From contig CAWDGV010000006.1 of NCBI GenBank assembly GCA_963801985.1, positions 1-64,000 of the forward strand: a stretch of 64,000 nt of DNA. The letters run 5' to 3'. Origin of the DNA: JABDQZ01 sp963801985 (GTDB lineage Bacteria; Pseudomonadota; Gammaproteobacteria; Chromatiales; Chromatiaceae). Shown in pieces: positions 54,341 to 61,907 of the stretch (within the stretch, counting starts at the first letter, position 1; every line of letters begins with the position of its first letter). Position numbers and translations under genes: made by a program. Under the pieces are notes generated by a model. That model worked only from the letters and a program-made list of their open reading frames with translations. It did no database searches and was not told the origin of the DNA.

Positions 54341-55051
54341 ATGAACAAAACAGTATCTTTACATTCAGCATGGACCGGCGAAGCCGATTGCAGGAACTGC
54401 CAGCTGCGTAATACTGTTTTATTTTCCGGCCTGGAAGAAAATGATTTTGAAAAAATCCACCAGCCAATAGACCAGTATATTATCCCACCCGGCGGTTATC
54501 TTTACCGCATGGGCGAAAAAGCCCATCACATGTTCACCGTCCGTAGTGGCAGTTTCAAACTTGTCCAGTACCTGCCGGATGGCAGCCAGCGCATTGTCCG
54601 CCTGATTCGCACTACCGATCTGACCGGACTGGAAGCCCTGCTTGACCAGAACTACCAGCATGACTGCATTGCCCTGCAACCGACTGAAGTCTGCAAACTG
54701 CCAGTGCCCGTCATCAAAAAACTCAGTAAAGAAAACCCCAACCTGCACCAGGAGCTGCTTAACCGCTGGAACCGTGCGTTAGTCGAAGCCGACGCCTGGC
54801 TCACTCACCTGTCTACCGGTTCAGCCAAGCAGCGTATTGCCCGCTTACTGCTGCACATGTTCGGCAAAAATTTTGATTTGAGCTGCCAGCTCTTCAGCCG
54901 TGAAGACATCGGTTCCATGCTGGCTATTACCACCGAAACCAGTAGTCGCATCATTGCTGAATTCAAGCGCAAAGGCATGCTGATTGAAACCGCACCCCAG
55001 CATTACCGCCTGGATGTTGAAAAACTTGAAGCAATCGCTGAAGAGGGTTAG
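54341..55051 (+). CDS. Crp/Fnr family transcriptional regulator
   Basis: A 236-residue regulator with an N-terminal cyclic-nucleotide-type sensory domain (residues about 25-145) and a C-terminal winged helix. The HTH reads SREDIGSMLAITTETSSRII, with the recognition helix E-T-S-S-R as in FNR. Cysteines C17 and C20 (ADCRNCQLRN) and a cysteine matching FNR C122 (EVCKLPVP) are present, but the third N-terminal FNR cysteine (C29) is absent. It may bind no cluster, a different cluster, or another ligand. Divergent from uup and convergent with ispG. Confidence 0.85.
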   Translation: MNKTVSLHSAWTGEADCRNCQLRNTVLFSGLEENDFEKIHQPIDQYIIPPGGYLYRMGEKAHHMFTVRSGSFKLVQYLPDGSQRIVRLIRTTDLTGLEALLDQNYQHDCIALQPTEVCKLPVPVIKKLSKENPNLHQELLNRWNRALVEADAWLTHLSTGSAKQRIARLLLHMFGKNFDLSCQLFSREDIGSMLAITTETSSRIIAEFKRKGMLIETAPQHYRLDVEKLEAIAEEG

Positions 55052-55071
55052 GAGTTAAAGCTTTCCAGTAA

Positions 55072-56292
55072 TTATGAATAACGTTGTTGAACGTATTCAT
55101 CGAGAATCTGCATAAACTCTTCCGCAATCCGCTCGCCCTTCAAGGTCATTTTCTTCTCACCGTCCATGTAAACCGGAGCTGCCGGACGTTCACCATTACC
55201 GGGCAAACTGATACCAATATCCGCATGCTTGCTTTCACCCGGACCATTGACCACACAACCCATCACCGCCACGTTCATACTTTCGACCCCCGGATACTGC
55301 GTTGCCCAGATTGGCATCTGTTGCCTTAAATGGCGCTCAATATCCTGTGCCAGGTGTTGAAAATAATCACTGGTTGTTCGCCCGCAACCGGGACAGGCGA
55401 TAACCTGGGGCATAAAAGAACGCAGCCCCATGGACTGCAGAATTTCCTGGGCAACCATGACTTCCTGGGTACGCGCACCACCAGGCTCCGGCGTCAGCGA
55501 AATACGAATAGTATCGCCTATACCCCGTTGCAATAACACGGCCAGCGCAGCAGTTGATGCCACAATTCCCTTGGAACCCATACCCGCTTCGGTCAGGCCT
55601 AGATGTAATGCGTAATCACTTTCATCGGCCAGCTTCTGGTAAACCGCGATCAGGTCCTGTACACCACTCATTTTACAGGACAGGATAATCCGTTCTTTTG
55701 CCAGCCCCAGTTCAACAGCCTTATCGGCATTATCCAGTGCTGAACGAACCATAATATGATGCATAATATCTGCACCTTCAAGCGGCTTGGCGCTATCGGC
55801 ATTTTCATCCATCATGCGGGCAACCAACGCCTGGTCCAGGCTACCCCAGTTAACTCCGATTCTTACTGCCTTGTCATGGCGTGCCGCTGTTTCAATCATT
55901 GAGGCGAACTGACTGTCACGCTTCGCTCCACTTCCCACGTTGCCGGGATTGATACGGTATTTGTCCAGCGCCTGCGCGCACTCCGGGTGGTCCGCAAGCA
56001 AACGGTGACCATTAAAATGAAAATCACCTACCAGTGGTACTGACAGGTTCAGCGCATCAAGTCGCTCACGTATAGCCGGGACAGCCGCAGCGGCATCAGC
56101 ATTATTGACGGTAATCCGCACCATCTCAGAGCCGGCGCGATACAATTCTGCAACCTGGTTGACCGTGGCATTAATATCCGCGGTATCCGTATTGGTCATG
56201 GACTGCACCAAAACAGGCGCATCGCCACCAACTGTCAGGTGACGTACTTTAACCGGGGTGGTTTTATGACGGATTATGGGGGAAAAAGACAT
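55072..56292 (-). CDS. ispG: 4-hydroxy-3-methylbut-2-enyl-diphosphate synthase IspG
   Basis: A 406-residue iron-sulfur enzyme of the MEP isoprenoid pathway that converts MEcPP to HMBPP. The TIM-barrel part begins TTPVKVRHLTVGGDAPVLVQ then SMTNTDTADINATVNQVAEL. The [4Fe-4S] cysteines are in VIACPGCGRTTSDYFQHLAQ and VMGCVVNGPGESKHADIGIS. Bacterial-type length without the plant insertion. Native ATG at 56292, immediately beside the nested repeat cluster. Convergent with the Crp/Fnr gene by 20 bases. Confidence 0.95.
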   Translation of the reverse strand: MSFSPIIRHKTTPVKVRHLTVGGDAPVLVQSMTNTDTADINATVNQVAELYRAGSEMVRITVNNADAAAAVPAIRERLDALNLSVPLVGDFHFNGHRLLADHPECAQALDKYRINPGNVGSGAKRDSQFASMIETAARHDKAVRIGVNWGSLDQALVARMMDENADSAKPLEGADIMHHIMVRSALDNADKAVELGLAKERIILSCKMSGVQDLIAVYQKLADESDYALHLGLTEAGMGSKGIVASTAALAVLLQRGIGDTIRISLTPEPGGARTQEVMVAQEILQSMGLRSFMPQVIACPGCGRTTSDYFQHLAQDIERHLRQQMPIWATQYPGVESMNVAVMGCVVNGPGESKHADIGISLPGNGERPAAPVYMDGEKKMTLKGERIAEEFMQILDEYVQQRYS

Positions 56293-56320
56293 GCAGCGGA
56301 TTCTACATGTAATGAAGATT

Positions 56321-56610
56321 CACCACAAAGGACACGAAGAACACAAAGTGAACAATGTTTTGATTACCGTGGTTTGGTAATCAGCGATTCAAATACAGCT
56401 AACTAAGTAGCTGTCAGGAATATAAATCAACCACAGAGGCACAGAGCCCGCAGAGAAAATATACCCAAAAACCTCTGTGCTCTCTGTGTCTCTGTGGTGG
56501 AATATTAATATCAGATTATTTCCTTATTTACAGATAGCCAGCAGGAAACAAATAAACACCGGATGACGAAGCTCCAAATAATCTTTGTGTGCTTCGTGTC
56601 CTTTGTGGTG
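56321..56610. repeat. nested dispersed repeats between ispG and the SQR-like gene (copies 3-5)
   Basis: Outer arms: caccacaaaggacacgaaga then acacaaagtg (56321-56350), and the inverse gcttcgtgtcctttgtggtg (56591-56610, extending left to 56582). Inner hairpin of a variant unit: ccacagaggcacagagcccg (56431-56450) and cctctgtgctctctgtgtct followed by ctgtggtgg (56472-56500). The outer right arm lies inside the open frame of the SQR-like gene. Confidence 0.85.
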
Positions 56611-57893
56611 AAATATATGATTACTTTAAGCTTGCCGATGCCCAGCATTTTGAGGATGTACTTTTCGTAAATCGGTTCGGAAGTACCTTTCTTCATTTTA
56701 CGAATAAAGTATTTTTCGAATGCAATTTTCGCCATGTGGACCCATTTGCCTTTTTTGAACCAGGCGACATTTCTTGGCGGAATCTGTGGCAATGCAACAA
56801 AAGCGGCACCGGTATCACCCATATCAGCCAGGCAAATGGCATTCCAGGTTGCTTTGGTATCCAGCGGCTTACTCACCAGTTCATTAGCGATATTATGGAC
56901 AATAGCCGTCACCATCGACTCAATCATATAACCCGTCTTGGGTGCACCGGTCGGGACCGCCGTTGCTTCAACAGGCGGAATGGCGATACAGACACCCGCT
57001 GCATAAATATTCTTGTAAGTTGGATTACGCTGATATTCATCAACAAAAACAAAGCCTCTTGGATTACACAATCCTTCAACAGTGTTGAGTGCATCAACCC
57101 CCTTGAAAGCCGGCAGCATCATGGCAAACTTGTATTCAAGCTCATGATCCTTAATCTTGTTACCGGAATCATCATATTCCTCGATAAACATCTTGCCATC
57201 TTCGACACGCGTCGTCTTGGCATTGGTAATCCAGTTCATGTGATGGTTACGCATTTCGGATTCCAGCATACCCTTGGAATCACCGACACCACCCAGTCCC
57301 AGGTGACCAATATAGGGCTCGGATGTTACAAACGTCATTGGCACCTGGTCACGCATTTTCCGTTTACGCAGGTCTGCGTCCATAATGAAAGCGAACTCAT
57401 AGGCTGGCCCAAAGCAGGATGCAAATGGCATAGCGCCAACAACAACATGGCCAGGGTTTTCCAGCAGATCCTTGTAATTGCCGTAAGCAGACTCAGCATG
57501 ATCTACCGTACAAATTGATTCGGTAAATCCATTAACAGGACCCGAGCCTTCAACTTCCTCAAAAGCCAGTCTTGGACCAGTTGCAATCACCAGGTAGTCA
57601 TAGGCAACGATTTCACCACCATCCAGCTCTAACTGGTTTTTATCAGCATCGATCCTGTCACAACGCTTGGCGATAAAATTAATATTTTTGCGCTCGAGGT
57701 GTTTGCGAATATCAAAAGTTATACTGGCCCTGTCTCGCCAGCCGACGGCCACCCATGGATTGGAAGGGACAAACTGAAAGTATTCGCGTTCATTTACTAC
57801 CGTAACTTCATGTTCACGACCAACAATACTACGAAGTTCATAGGCAGCGGGCATGCCACCGGTACCGGCACCCAGTACTACGATATGAGCCAT
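56511..57893 (-). CDS. sqr: sulfide:quinone oxidoreductase-like flavoprotein (C-terminus extended into a repeat)
   Basis: An FAD-dependent pyridine-nucleotide-disulfide-like enzyme, 460 residues as written. The FAD dinucleotide-binding motif is VVLGAGTGGMPAAYELRSIV, followed by VNEREYFQFVPSNPWVAVGW, then LVIATGPRLAFEEVEG. Cysteines that may form the sulfide-reactive site are in MPFASCFGPAYEFAF, VEGLCNPRGFVFV and AAGVCIAIPPVEATAV. SQR-type enzymes oxidise sulfide and reduce quinone at the membrane, matching the neighbouring sulfur metabolism. The last 35 or so residues after LKMLGIGKLK (YFTTKDTKHTKI and on) are encoded by a dispersed repeat, so the true end is probably near 56620. Subtype (I-VI) not resolved. 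Confidence 0.75.
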   Translation of the reverse strand: MAHIVVLGAGTGGMPAAYELRSIVGREHEVTVVNEREYFQFVPSNPWVAVGWRDRASITFDIRKHLERKNINFIAKRCDRIDADKNQLELDGGEIVAYDYLVIATGPRLAFEEVEGSGPVNGFTESICTVDHAESAYGNYKDLLENPGHVVVGAMPFASCFGPAYEFAFIMDADLRKRKMRDQVPMTFVTSEPYIGHLGLGGVGDSKGMLESEMRNHHMNWITNAKTTRVEDGKMFIEEYDDSGNKIKDHELEYKFAMMLPAFKGVDALNTVEGLCNPRGFVFVDEYQRNPTYKNIYAAGVCIAIPPVEATAVPTGAPKTGYMIESMVTAIVHNIANELVSKPLDTKATWNAICLADMGDTGAAFVALPQIPPRNVAWFKKGKWVHMAKIAFEKYFIRKMKKGTSEPIYEKYILKMLGIGKLKVIIYFTTKDTKHTKIIWSFVIRCLFVSCWLSVNKEII

Positions 57894-58036
57894 ACTGTTA
57901 CTCCTTTGGAGAAATAAATAATTATTATTCTGGGGTTAATTCAATGACAGCTTGAGGAAAAAAAACAACTGTTCTTATTATTTTAGGCTTGAAATTACTA
58001 TAAATACCTAGGTAATACCAATCATTATTATGGAAA

Positions 58037-59730
58037 CTACTTAATCAAATAACGCAGCAATTTACTTTGAATGGGGTTGCCCCCGAGCAGGATATATTCG
58101 AGTACGTTCTCATTCTGCAGGTTCCACTCCATGCTGTGACGCACTCCGCTGGCAGCACAAAAAAGAATACGATCTCCCTTTTCAAGACGGATATCATTTC
58201 CCGGCAGCAGAATCTTGCCTTCATGACTCTGGTACAACAGCGCTACCACATTCAGGCTTTCATCCCGGTTAAAACGATTAAGCTGAATATCACCAAGCGT
58301 TATACCGCGTCCCTGTTGCTGGATTTTTAATACGGCATGCGCCTGCTCGTCATTAACCGTCATTTCCCAGACATCCGGCACCTCGTCTACGATCGCCCCG
58401 GAAATCCGGCTTACCAGTTCACAGGCCCATGCCTCATCCTGGAAATAAGCCAGCCCAAGAAAGTCGTACAACATTGGCATGGCCAGTAATGCCCGGATTT
58501 TGTTGGCGATGATATTACCGGGGTTCATAACCATGTCACAGGAAACTGCATCAAACAGGTCCTGGTTCTCACGCACATTTTGCCGCGCAATGGTAAACAG
58601 GTTGTTATTAAGCTCCAGGGCGGTCACGATAATGGACAGGTTATTGGCATCGTTATCCGTTCCCGCAACAGATCCCGATTGCATTTTCGATATCCGCCTG
58701 CATCAGGGTATCCGCTTCAGTACCACGCCCCTGGACAAATCCGGTCCCCGGAAAACCCGTCAGCTCCGGAGCCATTTCCACCACAACAATCTCCAGGCCT
58801 TCCTGCTTCAGCCGGCGATAAATCGCCTTGCCAAAGCGACCGAAACCACAGAATATCCATTTACCCTGTTTAGGTGGATATATCGGTTCGCGCAAGTATT
58901 CATGGGCCAGTCCTGTCAGCCACTGCTGCAACAGATACAAACAGGGTGACTCCAGCGCTGTTGATAACATCGTGCCAAAAGTGTCATAGGGATCAATAAT
59001 TTTATTTGTACCGAAAGAGGCCATATTGGCTTCAATATCATGGGAGTCGGCACGACAGATAACCTGTAATCCAGGGTTTAGCAGCTTGCTGGTTATCGCA
59101 ATCTTAAGGTTGGCTTCATTGACATTGGTAACCGCAACAATACCGGCACACTTTTCATGTTTCAGACCTGCCTCAAGCAGATGGTGGGGCTGTCGGGCAT
59201 CGGCGCATAATGAAGGTACAAAATCACGCAGGTTCTGCAGCTTCAAAACACTGATTCGATTCCGGATCAATATCAAGCACTACCGCATGCTGGTTATGCT
59301 CTATCAGGTCATCCACCAGTTCGGAACCGGTTTCACCATAACCGCATACCAGGTAAAAATGCTCCCGTAATGATTTAATACGCCTGGAAAAACGTTTTTC
59401 AGTAACAGCCTGCTGAAAAGCAGCATCCTGCACCAGCGACAACAAGGTACCAATAGCATAAATCCAGACAATAACGGTCGCATAAACGCACAACGTCACC
59501 CAAAGTCTTTGCGCATCACTGAATTCATACGGAATTTCACCAAAGCCAATGGTGGTTGCCGTGTAACTGACAAAATAGAAGGCATGGAAGAAACTCATAT
59601 ACCAGGTGTTGCCATCGGCATCCTCCCCCGGAATCAGTGTCAGCCCCAACAAGGCTATGGCATAGGTTATCACCAGCGTCAGCAATGGCCGACGCATGCG
59701 CCTGAAAACAATAAAGAAAACCGGATCCAT
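58037..59730 (-). CDS. potassium channel with tandem RCK/TrkA domains (two frameshifts)
   Basis: One gene in three frames, about 560 residues when joined (shifts near 59250 and 58665). Two transmembrane helices flank a pore loop with the selectivity filter YTATTIGFGEIPYEF, where TIGFG stands in for the usual TVGYG. The first cytosolic Rossmann fold starts FYLVCGYGETGSELVDDLIE, and the second starts GKWIFCGFGRFGKAIYRRLK. C-terminal TrkA-C-type domains include LEKGDRILFCAASGVRHSM. RCK rings gate K+ flow by ligand binding. Followed on the same strand by nothing and preceded 17 bases upstream by the DUF6394-like gene. The breaks are probably sequence errors since each piece is well conserved. Confidence 0.85.
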
Positions 59731-59747
59731 TTTGGTGCTACTAGAAC

Positions 59748-60131
59748 CTAACGGCGTAACAGGACAGTTTCAATAACAAGCAGTACCACGGAAATAATGT
59801 TTGCCATCAAGGCACCTCCCGAAAGCGATACGATGCTTGCAATGACATCTTCTGTCATACCGGTATCTGTGGCATAAACGGCAATTCCCCAGATCAATGA
59901 AGCCGCAAAGAGTTGCAAAACAGCCACCAGGCTGGTTGCTAACAGCAGGGCCCCCATTTGGGTACGATCCCCGAACTTCAAAATTGTCGCAATCAGATTC
60001 ACAACGACAACCGCAAACAATTCATAAACATGGTGATGCGCAGGATTGGAAATTTCACCGACAAAGAAGCCGAAGTTTAATGTCGCGGCCAGAACGATAA
60101 AAAAACCAAAAATCACTTTTTCCGGATTCAT
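59748..60131 (-). CDS. small membrane protein, DUF6394-like
   Basis: A 127-residue protein with four hydrophobic helices: VIFGFFIVLAATLNFGFFVG, LFAVVVVNLIATILKFGDRT, a central helix around LLATSLVAVLQLFAASLIWG, and NIISVVLLVIETVLLRR. The loop ISNPAHHHVYE is histidine-rich. I recognise it as the DUF6394 type. Located 17 bases upstream of the K+ channel gene, in the same direction, so co-transcription is likely and a partner role in K+ transport is possible. Confidence 0.75.
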   Translation of the reverse strand: MNPEKVIFGFFIVLAATLNFGFFVGEISNPAHHHVYELFAVVVVNLIATILKFGDRTQMGALLLATSLVAVLQLFAASLIWGIAVYATDTGMTEDVIASIVSLSGGALMANIISVVLLVIETVLLRR

Positions 60132-60383
60132 GCCTTTTACTCCAATGTGTTGTGCTGAATTTTGCGCCAGTTAATTAACTGATTTGATCAAGCTGGATAC
60201 TCTGTTGTTACAAGGTTAATGATTGCAGTCCAGTCTGTCACTGCAAAATTAACTTACTCTTGATATAAAGCAAGACTTGTCAGTTTAATCTTTTTAATAA
60301 TAGACACTTATTGAAAAAACTCATTGACCCGACCAAAGTTCAAAGGTTGAATAACCCCATTATTTATCCAAGAAAAAGCCTGT
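60132..60383. promoter_or_regulatory. divergent promoter region
   Basis: 252 bases between the divergent membrane protein and ppx genes. AT-rich and without a supported gene. It must contain both promoters, which I could not place with confidence. Confidence 0.4.
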
Positions 60384-61893
60384 ATGCATCTATTTCATAT
60401 CCCATCAAACATTCCGGAAACTGTCGCAGCTGTGGATCTCGGTTCCAACAGCTTCCATATGATTGTTGCACGCTTTGAGAACAACCAGATCAAGGTTATC
60501 GACAAGCTCAGAGAAATGGTCCGCCTGGGCGCCGGACTGCAGCAAGACAAATCACTCGACCCTGAAACCGAACAGCGTGCCATTGAATGCCTGGAACGCT
60601 TTGGCCAGCGACTCCGGGAACTTCCCCAGGGCGCAGTTCGGGCTGTTGGCACCAATACACTGAGACAGGTACGCGATGATTCATTTCTGAACCGGGCAGA
60701 AGCTGCCCTGGGACATCCAATAGAGGTTATTGCCGGACGCGAGGAAGCCCGCCTGGTTTACCTGGGAGTAACCAACGGCATTGATACGGGCGATAAAAAA
60801 CGTATCGTAATCGATATCGGCGGCGGCAGCACCGAACTCATCATTGGACGACGCTTTGATATCTTTGATCGTGAAAGCCTGCACATGGGCTGTGTCAGTT
60901 ACAGTCAGCGCTATTTTACCGACGGCATTATTTCCAAAGATTCAATGAGCAGGGCAATATTGTCAGGCCGGATGGAGCTTCGCCCATTTAAACAATCATT
61001 CAATTCTGATCGATGGAAAATCGCCATCGGCAGTTCCGGAACGATTCGGGCGATACGAACCGTGGTTCAGGAAATGGGCTGGAGCAGTAAAGGCATTACC
61101 AGGGAAGCACTTAAAAACCTGCGCAAACTGATGATTGAACAGGGACATCTCGACAAACTGCAAATCAAGGGACTCAGCAATGAACGCAAACCCGTGTTTG
61201 CCGGTGGTGTCGCCGTTTTAAGCGCCTTGTTTAAATCATTGAATATCAAGCTGATGCAGGTTTCCGATGAGGCGCTAAGAGAAGGCCTGCTATATGAAAT
61301 GCTGGGCCAGTTCCAGGATGAAGACATCCGGGACAAGACCGTTAAAACATTGTCGGAAAGATATGGTATCGATAAATCACAGGCCAGGCGCGTTAATTCA
61401 ACAGCCATGCAGATGCTTGACCAGCTGGCGGCTGAATGGAACCTGGACAACATTGAGTACCGTGACCTGCTGAGCTGGGCATCACGATTACATGAAATCG
61501 GGCTGACGATTTCGCACAGCCAGTTCCAGAAACATGGTGCCTATATCCTGGAAAACGCCGACCTTTCCGGTTTTTCACGTCAACAACAGCGCATCCTTGC
61601 GATACTGGTAAGAAGCCATCGCAGAAAATTGCAGAGTGAATTATTTGATTCGCAGCCCAAGGACATTCGTAAAGTGGTGATCCGCATGTCCATGATATTG
61701 AGAATTGCTGTATTACTGCACCGGGGCCGCAGCAATGACAGAAAACCCAAACTGAAACTGCAAGCAGATGAGCAACAGCCTGCACATCACCTTCCCGCAA
61801 GACTGGCTCGACGATCATCCTTTAACCGCAGTTGAAATGGAGCAGGAATCGAAGTACCTGCGCATTGTCGACTACACGCTGACTTTCGACTAG
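60384..61893 (+). CDS. ppx: exopolyphosphatase (Ppx/GppA family, frameshift near the end)
   Basis: An exopolyphosphatase of about 502 residues that releases phosphate from polyphosphate or hydrolyses pppGpp. ASKHA phosphatase motifs: VAAVDLGSNSFHMIVARFEN at the N-terminus, EVIAGREEARLVYLGVTNGI, and VIDIGGGSTELIIGRRFDIF, followed by AIGSSGTIRAIRTVVQEMG. An HD-like C-terminal domain has ASRLHEIGLTISHSQFQKHG. As written the frame runs to 61835 with an unrelated tail. A one-base shift near 61765 restores the family C-terminus (SNSLHITFPQDWLDDHPLTA, VEMEQES) and a stop at 61893. Convergent with ptsP, 14 bases away. Confidence 0.9.
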
Positions 61894-61907
61894 CAGCCTT
61901 TACCGGG

